NCBI RefSeq assembly: GCF_025567625.1
Contig: NZ_JAOQJC010000017.1
Location: forward strand, 62,001 to 126,000
Length of the DNA stretch: 64,000 nt
From: Paenibacillus sp. J5C2022
GTDB lineage: Bacteria > Bacillota > Bacilli > Paenibacillales > Paenibacillaceae
Direction of reading: 5' to 3'
In this document: one piece after another, positions 54,098 through 63,385 of the stretch
Position numbering within the stretch: the first letter of the stretch is position 1
Layout of the letters: the number at the start of each line of letters is the position of its first letter
Program-made: the position numbers and the translations under genes
Notes under the pieces: generated by a model
Seen by the model: only the letters and a program-made list of their open reading frames with translations
Database searches by the model: none
Told to the model about the DNA's origin: nothing

Positions 54098-54655
54098 CTA
54101 TTCCACACGGCTCTTGAACGTATTGGACTGGATGACGTTTGCCACGAATACAGCCACATTCACGACAGGAATGCCCGTAATTTCCTCGACGTGCTCCTTA
54201 ACGGCCCGTTGTATCTCCTCCGTCAACACGGGGATGGAGTGTTCGCCGTCAACGACTGCTCTCAACATGATTTCGATTCCCGCATCCGTCACGCGCACCC
54301 TTGCGCGCAATTCCTTCACGCCGCGTTGGCGCGATGCCGACTTCAAGGCCAGGTTCTCAATCGTCTCCATCGATATGCGAATATCTCCGAATTCAGTGCG
54401 CTGGTCGATGGATTGGGCCGAGGCGCCCCCTCTGCGAAGGGACATCACGAAGAAGCGGAAGCTGATGAGCAGCAGCACGATTCCTGCGGCTCCTATTGCA
54501 ATGCGGATGGTTTCGATATTATTGAAGTCGGCGAGCAGATCTTGAAGCAGATCTTCCGAGATCCACCTGAATCCGATGCCGGCCATGAACAGCGCGATAA
54601 CTCCGATCGAGATGCTATACAAAAACAAAAGCAGCTTATCTACGACTTTTATCAC
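54098..54655 (-). CDS. amaP: Alkaline shock response membrane anchor protein AmaP
   Basis: The 185-residue protein has two N-terminal helices (LLLFLYSISIGVIALFMAGIG and IRIAIGAAGIVLLLISFRFFV) and then a soluble domain. That domain includes FGDIRISMETIENLALKSASR and a C-terminal Asp23-like GIPVVNVAVFVANV. AmaP tethers Asp23 to the membrane in staphylococci. The start is GTG eight bases after GGAGG. It is flanked by Asp23 and DUF2273 genes. Confidence 0.85.
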   Translation of the reverse strand: MIKVVDKLLLFLYSISIGVIALFMAGIGFRWISEDLLQDLLADFNNIETIRIAIGAAGIVLLLISFRFFVMSLRRGGASAQSIDQRTEFGDIRISMETIENLALKSASRQRGVKELRARVRVTDAGIEIMLRAVVDGEHSIPVLTEEIQRAVKEHVEEITGIPVVNVAVFVANVIQSNTFKSRVE

Positions 54656-54697
54656 CCGTTAAGCCTCCAATCAAGCGTATTAAGCTCGTTACCGAAT

Positions 54698-54741
54698 GAA
54701 AACCCCCTTGCGCCGAGCGGCATGCCCAATCACGAGGGGGT
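54698..54741 (-). terminator. Terminator or attenuator between asp23 and amaP
   Basis: ACCCCCT and AGGGGGT pair over a 26-base partly self-pairing loop and are followed on the minus strand by TTTTC. It could lower amaP expression relative to asp23. Confidence 0.55.
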
Positions 54742-54764
54742 AATTCATAGGTTTGGCTATAATC

Positions 54765-55169
54765 TTATTTTACCCGATTAATTGATTCCTCTTCTTCAGG
54801 TCGTTCTGCTTGCTTGAAGTGGACATCATGGATATGTACATTCACTTCTACGACATTCAGTCCGGTCATCATCTCTATTGACCGTTTCACGTTGTTCTGG
54901 ATCTGGGAAGCAACCTCAGGAATTTTGTTGCCGTACTCCACGATGATGGATACGTCTACTGCCGCCTCGCGTTGTCCGACTTCCACCTTAACGCCCTTGG
55001 ACAAGTTCTTGCGTCCCAGCAGCTCAGCGATGCCCCCGCCAAATCCGCTGCTCATTCCAGCGACGCCTTCCACCTCGATAGTAGCGAGTCCGGCGATCAC
55101 TTCGATGACCTCGGGAGCAATCTGAATCGTTCCCATATCCGTCTTCTCATATTCCGCAATTGTACTCAT
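54765..55169 (-). CDS. Asp23/Gls24 family envelope stress protein
   Basis: The 134-residue protein has the Asp23 core: GTIQIAPEVIEVIAGLATIEVEGVAGM, VDVSIIVEYGNKIPEVA and VKRSIEMMTGLNVVEVNVHI (conserved V-E-V-H end). Members accumulate near the membrane in cell-envelope stress. ATG at 55169 follows AGGAGGTG. It is the equivalent of Bacillus YqhY, found between accC and nusB. Confidence 0.92.
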   Translation of the reverse strand: MSTIAEYEKTDMGTIQIAPEVIEVIAGLATIEVEGVAGMSSGFGGGIAELLGRKNLSKGVKVEVGQREAAVDVSIIVEYGNKIPEVASQIQNNVKRSIEMMTGLNVVEVNVHIHDVHFKQAERPEEEESINRVK

Positions 55170-55303
55170 GACCTTGTACACCTCCTTATAAAGTTGCGCG
55201 CCCGGCCACCAGGCCAAGCTGATATCCGCATCTTATTTCTATACTATAACATTCACCTTGAAATATGACAAACTATACCGATTGCTCATATCCATGTGTG
55301 AAT

Positions 55304-56647
55304 TCAGATCTCGTGCTCCTCCAAAAACTTGATGTCGAAGTCGCCCTTTACGAACACGGGGTGCTCCAGCACCTTCAGATGAAAAGGTATTGTCGTCCGT
55401 ATGCCCTCAATCGCAAACTCAGACAAAGCGCGCTTCATGCGGGCGATCGCTTCTTCGCGCGTGTTGCCCCATACGATCAGCTTCGCAATCATGGAATCGT
55501 AATGCGGCGAGATCGTATAGCCGGGGTATACAGCGCTATCAACGCGCACGCCATTGCCGCCGGGCGGCAGATAGAACGGCACATGTCCCGCCGAAGGCAT
55601 GAAATTGCGCTCGGAATCCTCCGCGTTGATCCGGCATTCGATAGACCAGCCGTTGATCTTGACGTCGTCCTGGGTGAATGAGAGCGGATTGCCCTCCGCT
55701 ACGCTGATCATCTCTTTAATCAAATCTATGCTTGTAATCATCTCTGTCACGGGATGCTCGACCTGAATGCGCGTATTCATCTCCATGAAGTAGAAGTTCC
55801 CGTCGGGCCCCAGCAAGAACTCAAGCGTACCTGCTCCGGAATAATCCACGGCGAGCGCGGCGCGAACGGCAGCTTGCCCCATACGTTCCCGAAGCTCCGG
55901 CGTCAATATTGGGCAAGGCGCCTCCTCGATCAGCTTCTGGCGCCTGCGCTGCACAGAGCAGTCGCGCTCGAACAGATGGACCGCATTGCCGTGCTTGTCC
56001 GCCATAATCTGTACTTCCACATGCTTCATGCCCGTCAGGAATTTCTCCAGATAGACACCGGCGTTGCCGAAGGCGTTCTGCGCTTCCTGCTGGGCCGTCT
56101 TGATGCCGCTAACAAGCGCTTCCTCCGTCTCGGCAATGCGGATGCCGCGGCCTCCGCCGCCCGCAGTCGCCTTGATAATGACGGGATAGCCGATGCCGCG
56201 AGCAATGCGGACTGCGTCGTCCAGACTCTCAATCAGACCGTCGGAGCCCGGAATAACGGGCACGTCTGCCGCCTTCATCGTCAGCTTCGCAACGGACTTG
56301 TCGCCCATCTTGCTGATGGCCTCCGGCGACGGGCCGATGAAGGTAATATTGCAGGATTCGCATATTTCCGCGAAATCCGCATTCTCCGAGAGGAATCCGT
56401 AGCCCGGATGGATGGCGTCGCATTCCGTAATGGTAGCCACGCTCATAATATTCGTCAAATTCAGGTAGCTGTCCTTGGACGGCGTCGGTCCGATGCAATA
56501 TGCCTCGTCCGCCAGCCGGACATGCAGGGCGTCCCGATCAGCTTCTGAATAGACAGCCACTGTCGCAATGCCCAGCTCCCGGCAAGCCCGAATGATTCTA
56601 ACGGCAATCTCGCCGCGATTGGCGATCAATATTTTATGGAATTTCAC
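55304..56647 (-). CDS. accC: Acetyl-CoA carboxylase biotin carboxylase subunit
   Basis: This ATP-grasp enzyme carboxylates biotin on AccB in the first step of fatty acid synthesis. The 447 residues begin [17 protein letters not shown] and include the glycine loop [48 protein letters not shown] and ECRINAED. The initiator is GTG at 56647, seven bases after AAAGGGG; the frame is open seven codons further. It overlaps nothing and follows accB by 40 bases. Confidence 0.97.
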   Translation of the reverse strand: MKFHKILIANRGEIAVRIIRACRELGIATVAVYSEADRDALHVRLADEAYCIGPTPSKDSYLNLTNIMSVATITECDAIHPGYGFLSENADFAEICESCNITFIGPSPEAISKMGDKSVAKLTMKAADVPVIPGSDGLIESLDDAVRIARGIGYPVIIKATAGGGGRGIRIAETEEALVSGIKTAQQEAQNAFGNAGVYLEKFLTGMKHVEVQIMADKHGNAVHLFERDCSVQRRRQKLIEEAPCPILTPELRERMGQAAVRAALAVDYSGAGTLEFLLGPDGNFYFMEMNTRIQVEHPVTEMITSIDLIKEMISVAEGNPLSFTQDDVKINGWSIECRINAEDSERNFMPSAGHVPFYLPPGGNGVRVDSAVYPGYTISPHYDSMIAKLIVWGNTREEAIARMKRALSEFAIEGIRTTIPFHLKVLEHPVFVKGDFDIKFLEEHEI

Positions 56648-56687
56648 GTAAGATCCCCTTTCAACCAAGTTTCCCAGACGGGATCAA

Positions 56688-57194
56688 TTAATCCGGCTTC
56701 ACAAGGAACAGCGGCTGGCCGTATTCCACCAGTTGACCGTTCGTCACCAGAATATCGACGATCTCGCCCTTCACTTCCGCTTCCAGCTCATTCATCAGCT
56801 TCATCGCTTCCAGAATGCAGACGACACTCTTCTCGTTCACGCGGTCGCCGACCTTGACGAACGCATCGGCATCGGGAGACGGTGCGCTATAGAACGTTCC
56901 CACCATCGGAGACACGATCTGGTGCAGATTCTGTGCAGGGGCGGCCGATTTCGTCTCGGCTTTCGCCTCCGCTGCAGGCGCTTCCACCGCGTGCTGCGCT
57001 TGCGCCGGCTGTGCTTGCGGCATGACCGGTTGCTGATATGTATGCGTAATGGGAGCGGCTGTTACATTGACAACTTCGGTTTTGCCCGGCTTGCGGATGT
57101 GCAGTCGCGCTCCTTCATTTTCTATTTCGAGCTCCTGAAGAGATGTTTGATCGACCAGTTTGATCAATTCCTTAATCTCGCTCAACTTGAACAT
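56688..57194 (-). CDS. accB: Acetyl-CoA carboxylase biotin carboxyl carrier protein
   Basis: The 168-residue carrier has an N-terminal helix (FKLSEIKELIKLVDQ), an Ala/Pro/Gln-rich flexible linker (about residues 48-90) and the biotinyl domain with K132 in EAMKLMNE. The thumb segment SPMVGTFYSAPSPDADAFVKVG is present. ATG at 57194 follows GAGGAGTG; a GTG four codons earlier sits inside that site. With accC it forms the fatty-acid-synthesis operon downstream of spoIIIA. Confidence 0.96.
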   Translation of the reverse strand: MFKLSEIKELIKLVDQTSLQELEIENEGARLHIRKPGKTEVVNVTAAPITHTYQQPVMPQAQPAQAQHAVEAPAAEAKAETKSAAPAQNLHQIVSPMVGTFYSAPSPDADAFVKVGDRVNEKSVVCILEAMKLMNELEAEVKGEIVDILVTNGQLVEYGQPLFLVKPD

Positions 57195-57281
57195 GAACGT
57201 AATCACTCCTCTTTTTCACATAACGTTAGTCATTATACCATAAATCAGTCCGAACACGAATCAATTTTTTGACCAAAGCAA

Positions 57282-57330
57282 CAAGCCCCGTTCATCACAT
57301 GGCTGGATAGCCTGGAATGAACGGGGCTTG
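57282..57330 (-). terminator. Hairpin after spoIIIAH
   Basis: A perfect 14-bp stem (CAAGCCCCGTTCAT with its complement) encloses a 21-base loop and lies 20 bases beyond the spoIIIAH stop. The minus-strand tail TTGCTTTGG is only weakly T-rich, but stem strength makes termination likely, insulating accB from spoIIIA. Confidence 0.7.
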
Positions 57331-57349
57331 CCGAATGACTGCCGGGGAG

Positions 57350-57970
57350 TTACGGAGCCGGCACGTACTGAACGGATACTTGCTCCGGTCTAACCTCCAT
57401 GACCGTGATCACCTGCTCGATGATGGAGGCCGCTTCCTTCTTCTCCAGCTTGTCGCTGGAAACAACTACCTTATAACGGTCATTCTCCTCGGGGGAGATG
57501 ACGGCAATCTCGTAGTCCTCCATCAGCTTGGATTCAAGCGTGGTCATCCTCGTATATTTCTCCTCCAGCTTCTCCCATTCCGCGAACGCCGCCGTCGCCT
57601 CTTCCGGCTTCTGGCTGACATCGGCCACTACGGACCAGATACGGTTGCCTTCCTGCTCGTTAGTCGCCTGCCGCTTCGCCAGCAACTGGCTGAATACGCC
57701 GCCCTGCGCGAATCCTTCCCTTTCAAGCTGCTCCAGCACTTTCTTGTCGGCTTCATTCATAGCGGTAGAGTATTCCCCTCCCGGCACGACAATGCCTTCG
57801 GCTGTCAATCCGCCGTTGCCGTTCGTCTCCGCGGCATTCTGTCCGACTGGCGCTTCGCTCGCCATCTTGCCCGCGTCGTCGATATCCTGAGTGAACAAAT
57901 AATAAGCGGATAAAAGCACCATCAAGCTCAACATCGATACAAGCCATATTGTTTGACGTTTAGTGTTCAT
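57350..57970 (-). CDS. spoIIIAH: Stage III sporulation protein AH
   Basis: The 206-residue mother-cell protein has one N-terminal helix (TIWLVSMLSLMVLLSAYYLF), a low-complexity segment and a C-terminal YscJ/FliF-like ring-building domain (RMTTLESKLMEDYEIAVISPEENDRYKVVV in outline, then EQVITVMEVRPEQVSVQY). It meets forespore SpoIIQ across the septum to form the feeding-tube channel. It is the last gene of the spoIIIA operon. The start follows GGGGAGG. Confidence 0.95.
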   Translation of the reverse strand: MNTKRQTIWLVSMLSLMVLLSAYYLFTQDIDDAGKMASEAPVGQNAAETNGNGGLTAEGIVVPGGEYSTAMNEADKKVLEQLEREGFAQGGVFSQLLAKRQATNEQEGNRIWSVVADVSQKPEEATAAFAEWEKLEEKYTRMTTLESKLMEDYEIAVISPEENDRYKVVVSSDKLEKKEAASIIEQVITVMEVRPEQVSVQYVPAP

Positions 57971-58006
57971 ACGAACATCCTCCCCATATCTATTCTTTTG
58001 GTTTTT

Positions 58007-58633
58007 TCATTGCTTGCTCGGAACGACTGAAATGCGGTTTGGCGCTACGTTGATGCCCCTCTCTACCGCTTGGACGATAAGCCTTCGCACCGTCGCGTTC
58101 TCCGCTCCTTTGGCCACGATCAGTATGCCTCTGATTTTGGGATTGACCGTCTTGGTGACGATTGGCTTCTGATCGCCGGACACTTCATACAGCACAACCT
58201 GCCCTTCCTCATTAACCGACGTCACATGTCTCGTACCCCCATTCTTGTCCGTCTCGTCCGTAACGGACTGGGATTCCTGTCTATGGCGCTCGACAACGAC
58301 CTCTTCCGTGGAATCCACCGTCACGAGCACGCTGACGGAATCCACCCCCACGATTTTCTCCAGAATTTCCTTCAGTCTCGCTTCCAGCGATTTCTCGATC
58401 GTCTCGAACGGAGAGCCGGGAGACGGGCTGTGATTCCAGGCTGCAACCTCTGGCTCAGATTCGGATTCCGGAATGGAGGTATCCACCTGCTTGAACGGCA
58501 GATATGCGTTCAGCAGCATGAACAGTGCACCGACCAATCCCAGAATCAGCAATATTCTCAGCGTTCGGACTCGCTTTGGACCCGACGGACCTCCGCCTAT
58601 TGCCGACTCCAGCTTCTCCAGCCATTTTGCCAC
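58007..58633 (-). CDS. spoIIIAG: Stage III sporulation protein AG
   Basis: The 208-residue protein has one membrane helix (about residues 26-42, LRILLILGLVGALFMLL) and a ring-building-motif domain with EKIVGVDSVSVLVTVDSTEE and IRGILIVAKGAENATVRRLIVQAVE. In Bacillus SpoIIIAG forms a large ring in the mother-cell membrane. A GTG start follows the spoIIIAF TAA by one base, so the genes are coupled. Confidence 0.95.
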   Translation of the reverse strand: MAKWLEKLESAIGGGPSGPKRVRTLRILLILGLVGALFMLLNAYLPFKQVDTSIPESESEPEVAAWNHSPSPGSPFETIEKSLEARLKEILEKIVGVDSVSVLVTVDSTEEVVVERHRQESQSVTDETDKNGGTRHVTSVNEEGQVVLYEVSGDQKPIVTKTVNPKIRGILIVAKGAENATVRRLIVQAVERGINVAPNRISVVPSKQ

Positions 58634-58634
58634 A

Positions 58635-59372
58635 TTAGCCCCCCTCCCCAGCGCCCTGTTCCGTCTGCTTGCTTGCGGAGTCCACTACGACGATGCGTTC
58701 CCTTCTTACCGGCCAGCCGTCCGCGAGCGCTTTCTTGATAAATGCGGATACGGACGGGTCCGCCGGGGGATGCTCATCCCGCTCCCTCTCAGCCTGCGAT
58801 TCATCGCCGCCCGCAGATTGCATGTCAATATCCACCGTCACAGGACGAACCGCCTTCACCTCTTCGCCCGGCGAGTTGGCCTCGTTCCCGCCTGCGTCTT
58901 CATCGGAGCGGACGGTAACGGTGACGCCGGCTATGACAGGGGTCTTGCCTCCGCCCCTCTCCTTCTCCCATACCAGATCAACGGCAATATGCTCGATTGG
59001 AATATCGGTGCGCTTCTCCAGTTCGCCCCTCATCGCTTCCTGCAACGCGACCACGGTCAGTCTGACCGACTGCTGCTCTCTCTGCCTCTCCATCTCACCG
59101 GCCTCCCGCTTGATCTCCTCCAGGGAGGGCATCATCACTTCCTTCGCTGCCGACCTCTCGTCCCACAGCTTCATGCCGGCTTCCAGATGGGTGCTCATGT
59201 CATTCTTCAGCAGCGATAGAACGGGCGACAGAATGGTAAGGAGAATGAACAAGCCGATTACCAATCTCGCATAGCGAAGCATCGCCTTGCCCGGAAGCAG
59301 AAGTTCCACGAGTACTGCAAGCAGTATGACTGCGATAATATCCCTTAGCCAGTCGCTTAGCCAAGCTAGCAC
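58635..59372 (-). CDS. spoIIIAF: Stage III sporulation protein AF
   Basis: The 245-residue protein has two N-terminal helices (DIIAVILLAVLVELLLPG and LVIGLFILLTILSPVLSLL) and a soluble C-terminal domain. It is longer than usual, with a charged segment around residues 165-210 rich in Glu, Asp and Arg. It is part of the SpoIIIA-SpoIIQ channel. GTG at 59372 is favoured by the GGGAGG and GAGGAG sites ahead; the TTG six codons earlier overlaps the first. Confidence 0.9.
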   Translation of the reverse strand: MLAWLSDWLRDIIAVILLAVLVELLLPGKAMLRYARLVIGLFILLTILSPVLSLLKNDMSTHLEAGMKLWDERSAAKEVMMPSLEEIKREAGEMERQREQQSVRLTVVALQEAMRGELEKRTDIPIEHIAVDLVWEKERGGGKTPVIAGVTVTVRSDEDAGGNEANSPGEEVKAVRPVTVDIDMQSAGGDESQAERERDEHPPADPSVSAFIKKALADGWPVRRERIVVVDSASKQTEQGAGEGG

Positions 59373-59390
59373 ATTCTCCTCACCTCCCAA

Positions 59391-60644
59391 TCAGCGAACC
59401 ATAAGCGCCGCATTGCCCGCGGTCAAAATAATCGTTACAGCCAAGAAGAACATAAGACTGACAGCAGCAAGAGCGGCGAATACATAGATCATCGTCTTGC
59501 CGATCGTCGACAGGCAATCGACGATCGGCGAATCGCCCAGCGGCTGCATGACAGCCGCCGATATATTGTAGATCAGTGCTAATGTCAATATCTTGATGGC
59601 AGGAAATGCGGAAAGAAACAGCAAGATAATGACACCAGCGAGCCCGATCGCGTTTTTGGCCACCATCGATGCGGAGATGACGGTATCTGCCGCGTCTGAG
59701 AACATTCTTCCGACGACAGGGACGAAATTGCCGGTGACGAATTTGGCTGTGCGCAGCGCCACTCCATCCGTTACCGCTCCCGTTGCGCCTTGGACGGACA
59801 TGACGCCGAGGAACGCCGTAAGCAGTACGCCCAGCAGCCCCACTGCGACCGATCGAAGCAAATTGGCAAGCTGCGTCACTTTGAACTTCTCCGTCAGGGC
59901 GCTTGCAATGTGAAGCACCGCCGAGAAGAAGAGCAGCGGGAAGACGACGGTGTAGATCAATGTGCCCACAATGTGAATCATGAAGATAATGAGCGGGTGG
60001 AGCACGGATACCGTGACGAGACTTCCCATCGAGGCCAGCAGCGTCAGCAGCAGCGGTACCATCGCCATCATGAACGCAATCATGCTCTGAATCGCATCCT
60101 TGGCATAGCCGATGGCGACATGGAAGCTGTTCACCGCGATAATGATCAAGACAAAGTAGGCAATCGAATACGCCACCTTGCTTACCGCATTCCGCTCGAA
60201 TGCATTCTGCAGCGTCTCAAGCACCATGCTGAATATCGTCAGCAAGACGATGGTTACAAGCAGCTTCCCGTTGTAGAGCACTTCATGCCACATATAGCGA
60301 AGCAGTCCTTGCAGCATATCCGACAGCTTGAAGCTTCCGCTTCCCTGCCAGATCATCTCTTTCAGACCGGGAACCTTCCCTTCCGGGAAGTAGCCTCCGT
60401 ATTCGCTTCTCAGCTTGCCCCAGTATTGCTCGATAGATGATGTCTCAAGACCGCCCAGCTGTTCCTCCGCGAGGCCTGAGCTTATTTCCCTTGCATTGCC
60501 GAGTCCGCTCTCGCCTTCCCGGACCGGGCCGCCGCCATCCGCCGCGAAGCCGATGCCCGTCATTCCCGGGAGAAGGAAGCATGCGACCAGCAGCAGGATT
60601 AGCAGCTTCAACCTGTCTCCAGCATTGGCGCGGTTCTTTAACAT
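59391..60644 (-). CDS. spoIIIAE: Stage III sporulation protein AE
   Basis: The 417-residue polytopic protein has a cleavable-looking signal (LKLLILLLVACFLLPGMTGIGFAA), an extracytoplasmic segment to about residue 110 and some eight helices (VTIVLLTIFSMVLETLQNAF through the final LAVTIILTAGNAALMVR). It is a membrane core of the SpoIIIA export apparatus. Length and order in the operon match Bacillus. Confidence 0.95.
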   Translation of the reverse strand: MLKNRANAGDRLKLLILLLVACFLLPGMTGIGFAADGGGPVREGESGLGNAREISSGLAEEQLGGLETSSIEQYWGKLRSEYGGYFPEGKVPGLKEMIWQGSGSFKLSDMLQGLLRYMWHEVLYNGKLLVTIVLLTIFSMVLETLQNAFERNAVSKVAYSIAYFVLIIIAVNSFHVAIGYAKDAIQSMIAFMMAMVPLLLTLLASMGSLVTVSVLHPLIIFMIHIVGTLIYTVVFPLLFFSAVLHIASALTEKFKVTQLANLLRSVAVGLLGVLLTAFLGVMSVQGATGAVTDGVALRTAKFVTGNFVPVVGRMFSDAADTVISASMVAKNAIGLAGVIILLFLSAFPAIKILTLALIYNISAAVMQPLGDSPIVDCLSTIGKTMIYVFAALAAVSLMFFLAVTIILTAGNAALMVR

Positions 60645-60652
60645 CCCTTCGA

Positions 60653-61054
60653 TCAGCTCCCAGCCGGCAGCAATCCGATTACCGTTTCGACGATTACGCT
60701 AATGATGGGAATCGCCATGACGAGAATGAACACCTTGCCGGCAAATTCTATTTTGGAGGCTATGCTCTCCTGTCCGGCATCTCTGACGATCTGCGCTCCG
60801 AACTCTGCGATATAAGCGATACCGATAATTTTCAATACCGTTTTCAAGTAAACGGATGGAATGCCCGAGCGTTCCGCCAAGTCTTCCAGCACAGTGATGA
60901 CGGCCTCAATCTTGCCGATGACGAACAGGAAGATGAACAGGCCGGTGAACGCGGCTAGCAGAAAGGCGAACGCAGGCTTCTGCTCGCGAACGATGACGAT
61001 AAGCACGGTGGCGATCAAGCTGATTCCTACGATTTGAATCATGTCCATCCGCAT
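60653..61054 (-). CDS. spoIIIAD: Stage III sporulation protein AD
   Basis: The 133-residue membrane protein has four helices. The middle VLKIIGIAYIAEFGAQIVRDAGQESIASKIE stretch is highly conserved (key residues G, E and Q). It resembles small inner-membrane subunits of type III secretion and flagellar export. The start at 61054 gives the same length as the Bacillus protein; an ATG two codons later has better spacing to AGGTG. Confidence 0.95.
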   Translation of the reverse strand: MRMDMIQIVGISLIATVLIVIVREQKPAFAFLLAAFTGLFIFLFVIGKIEAVITVLEDLAERSGIPSVYLKTVLKIIGIAYIAEFGAQIVRDAGQESIASKIEFAGKVFILVMAIPIISVIVETVIGLLPAGS

Positions 61055-61058
61055 TCAC

Positions 61059-61262
61059 CTACTGGAAGAGAAAGATCGTCTTAATTTCCTGGAACAGCTC
61101 GTTCAACAATTTGACCACCATAAACAGCACGACCACAAAACCGATTACGGTTACCCAATGCGCCATATCTTCCTTGCCCATCTGCTTCAGAACGGAATGA
61201 ATCATGGCAATCACAATGCCGATTCCGGCAATTTGGAAGATGGCGCTCACATCAATATTCAT
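61059..61262 (-). CDS. spoIIIAC: Stage III sporulation protein AC
   Basis: The 67-residue protein consists of two membrane helices (IFQIAGIGIVIAMIHSVL and VTVIGFVVVLFMVVKLL) joined by KQMGKEDMAHW, the typical SpoIIIAC pattern. It is thought to act with SpoIIIAD in the membrane base of the channel. Spacing to spoIIIAD is four bases. Confidence 0.95.
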   Translation of the reverse strand: MNIDVSAIFQIAGIGIVIAMIHSVLKQMGKEDMAHWVTVIGFVVVLFMVVKLLNELFQEIKTIFLFQ

Positions 61263-61277
61263 CCCGGAAGCACCCTC

Positions 61278-61796
61278 TTACACCATCAAAATGACGACTA
61301 ATGCGGCGATCAGCAAGCCAAGGCTTTTCCACATTTTCTCGTAGCGACGCTGATCGTCCCTTGCCGTCTCCTCCTCGCTCCGCAGCCCTACTACTGCATG
61401 CTTCAAATGCTTCAACTGGTCTTCCCTGTCGCTAATTCCCAGTGTCGTGCCCAGGCGGAGAACAATTCCGCGTTCCGCAGTACCCATCGACGTCTCCCGC
61501 CAGTGCTTCGTAACGGCATCCTCCCATACCTCGGAGAACGATCTCTCTTCCGGGCTCCTCACTTGAGATGAGACTTGACGGAGCATTGCCGCCAGCGATT
61601 CCGGAGAGCCTTCCGCAGTTCGGAGAAGCGCCTCCGGCAGCGGCGTGGCAGCGAAGCCGATCTCCGTCTCAAGCCTCTGCAGCGCATGCGTCAGCTGCCT
61701 GATCTGCGTCGGCCGCTCGGCGAAGCCGGCGGCCTTCTGAAAGCCGAAGAGCGTACCGGCGATTAGTATCAATACAGCACCGATGAAACTCATCAT
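61278..61796 (-). CDS. spoIIIAB: Stage III sporulation protein AB
   Basis: The 172-residue protein has a helix at each end (SFIGAVLILIAGTLFGF and LGLLIAALVVILMV) and a soluble helical middle, RPTQIRQLTHALQRLETEIGFAATPLPEAL in outline, a pattern shared with type II secretion-like subunits (GspF-type). ATG at 61796 overlaps the spoIIIAA stop as ATGA and follows AGGAGTG, giving translational coupling. Confidence 0.93.
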   Translation of the reverse strand: MMSFIGAVLILIAGTLFGFQKAAGFAERPTQIRQLTHALQRLETEIGFAATPLPEALLRTAEGSPESLAAMLRQVSSQVRSPEERSFSEVWEDAVTKHWRETSMGTAERGIVLRLGTTLGISDREDQLKHLKHAVVGLRSEEETARDDQRRYEKMWKSLGLLIAALVVILMV

Positions 61797-62836
61797 CGCA
61801 GGCCCACTCCTGCGGCAGCAGACGGTACGGACGCAGCCGGCGGCCAATCCGTCTCGCGGAGCTCGCCTTCTTCACTTCCCGCTTTCACCGGCTTGCGGGC
61901 ATGAATAAGCCGATGCATCACGCCTCCGGACGTTCGCTTCAGCTCAACCACCTCATGGAACGATCCATCTTCCAGCAGCCTTGACAGCTCCGGCCGGCCC
62001 ATCGCATCACGGAAGTCGTACGCGTGCGCAGTTGCTATGACACTTACGCCTCCATGGCTCGCTTCTCTGATCGCCTCGGCATCTTCCCTGCGGCCGATCT
62101 CGTCGACGACCAGTATTTCCGGCGACATGGACCGCAGCAGCATCATCATGCCCTCCGCTTTCGGACAGGCGTCCATCACGTCCGTACGCGGCCCGACATC
62201 GAAGGTCGGTACTCCTCTGACGCATGCAGCGATCTCCGACCGTTCGTCCACGATGCCCACCTTCATGCCTGCCCATCCCGGATGACCGTTGGCGGGTGGC
62301 ATGCCATAGCTTAACGATCTCGCCATATCGCGGATCAGCGTCGTCTTGCCCTGCTGCGGCGGAGCCAGAATAAGCGTAGACCTGACCTTCCCCCGGCTGC
62401 GATCCAGCAGCTTGGGCAGCAGGAAGCCGGCCGCTCCGATGACTTCTCTGGCAATCCGGATATTGAATCCGCCGATATCGCGTATCCCTCTTACCGATCC
62501 GCCGTCCAGAATCGTTCTGCCGGCAAGTCCGATCCGATGGCCGCCTGTGACCGTAATGTAGCCTCTGCGAAGCTCCTCTTCCATCGCATAGACGGAATAG
62601 TTGGTCATACGCTCAAGCAGCTTGCGGCATTGCTCTCCGGAGGGCTTGTACGCCCCGTCGCTCTGTCGAAGCAGGCTTCCGTCCGTACCCAGGAAGCGAT
62701 ACCCGTCGGCGTACACAATCTCCAGCGGCCGACCTTCTCTGATCCGTATTTCTTCAAGTGTAGCCTTCGCATCCTGGGGCAGCTTTTCCACCAGCTTTTT
62801 CATATCCAGCGGCAGCAATTGGAATACATACGACAA
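61793..62836 (-). CDS. spoIIIAA: Stage III sporulation protein AA (ATPase)
   Basis: The 347-residue cytoplasmic ATPase resembles secretion ATPases and probably powers the SpoIIIA-SpoIIQ apparatus. An N-terminal R3H-like region (LEEIRIREGRPLEIVYADG) is followed by GGHRIGLAGR, Walker A LAPPQQGKTTLIRD, KVGIVDERSEIAA and the Walker B-like EILVVDEIGRREDAEAI. It is about 40 residues longer than the Bacillus protein at the C-terminus. The ATG at 62836 follows GGGAGTG. Confidence 0.96.
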   Translation of the reverse strand: MSYVFQLLPLDMKKLVEKLPQDAKATLEEIRIREGRPLEIVYADGYRFLGTDGSLLRQSDGAYKPSGEQCRKLLERMTNYSVYAMEEELRRGYITVTGGHRIGLAGRTILDGGSVRGIRDIGGFNIRIAREVIGAAGFLLPKLLDRSRGKVRSTLILAPPQQGKTTLIRDMARSLSYGMPPANGHPGWAGMKVGIVDERSEIAACVRGVPTFDVGPRTDVMDACPKAEGMMMLLRSMSPEILVVDEIGRREDAEAIREASHGGVSVIATAHAYDFRDAMGRPELSRLLEDGSFHEVVELKRTSGGVMHRLIHARKPVKAGSEEGELRETDWPPAASVPSAAAGVGLR

Positions 62837-62878
62837 CATGCGCTCATCACTCCCGGATGTTTGTCTCTTGTCGTTACA

Positions 62879-62907
62879 TATGTATGCTTGTCTAGGTGGA
62901 AACATGT
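62879..62907 (-). promoter_or_regulatory. Predicted sigma-E promoter of the spoIIIA operon
   Basis: On the minus strand ACATGTTT, a 13-base spacer and CATACATAT match sigma-E promoter elements well. It lies about 45 bases before the spoIIIAA start, consistent with mother-cell expression of the whole operon. Confidence 0.7.
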
Positions 62908-62925
62908 CTCGCTTTTTTCACCCGT

Positions 62926-63195
62926 CTACTTCTTCAATATGCCGATTAATAGACAAGTCACACCGGCCGCTACCCACAGGAATCTGGATGGCGACAGCTG
63001 CTCCGAGACGCCGACCAGCCCTACCGTCGTAGTCGCCATCAAAATAATCGGACCGACCAAGGCTAGCGAAGAGTTCATCACAAGCGCTCTCTCGATATCG
63101 TTGTAGCGAAGCATGAACAGCGCTACGCCGATCTCAATGCTGCCCGACAGCAATCGCATCAGCGCCATGCTGAGCACAATTTTATTGACCAGCAA
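62926..63195 (-). CDS. yqhV: YqhV/DUF2619 family membrane protein
   Basis: The 89-residue protein has three hydrophobic segments (VLSMALMRLLSGSIEIGVALFML, ALVGPIILMATTTVGLVG and FLWVAAGVTCLLIGIL in outline). It matches Bacillus YqhV, encoded immediately upstream of spoIIIAA; function unknown. The start is TTG, five bases after AGGGGA. The 190-base gap on its upstream side separates it from a divergent gene and probably holds both promoters. Confidence 0.8.
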   Translation of the reverse strand: MLVNKIVLSMALMRLLSGSIEIGVALFMLRYNDIERALVMNSSLALVGPIILMATTTVGLVGVSEQLSPSRFLWVAAGVTCLLIGILKK

Positions 63196-63385
63196 CCTAT
63201 TCCCCTCCCCTTCATGACTTCATTAACTGACTTCTGTCTGACGGCTCTCCTCTATTCATATGTATGCACGCTTGTCTCCTCTTCATGACGGACACGAGGG
63301 CACTCTACTGGGCGAATGTGCATATAGTACATTATTGGCTGCCTCTACGGGCCGGTCAGAGTCTGAATGATGGGGAGAATGGCAG

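Noticed and set aside
54701..54760. A 19-codon minus-strand frame between asp23 and amaP
   Set aside because: It coincides with the hairpin and T run read as a terminator; no family or convincing ribosome site.
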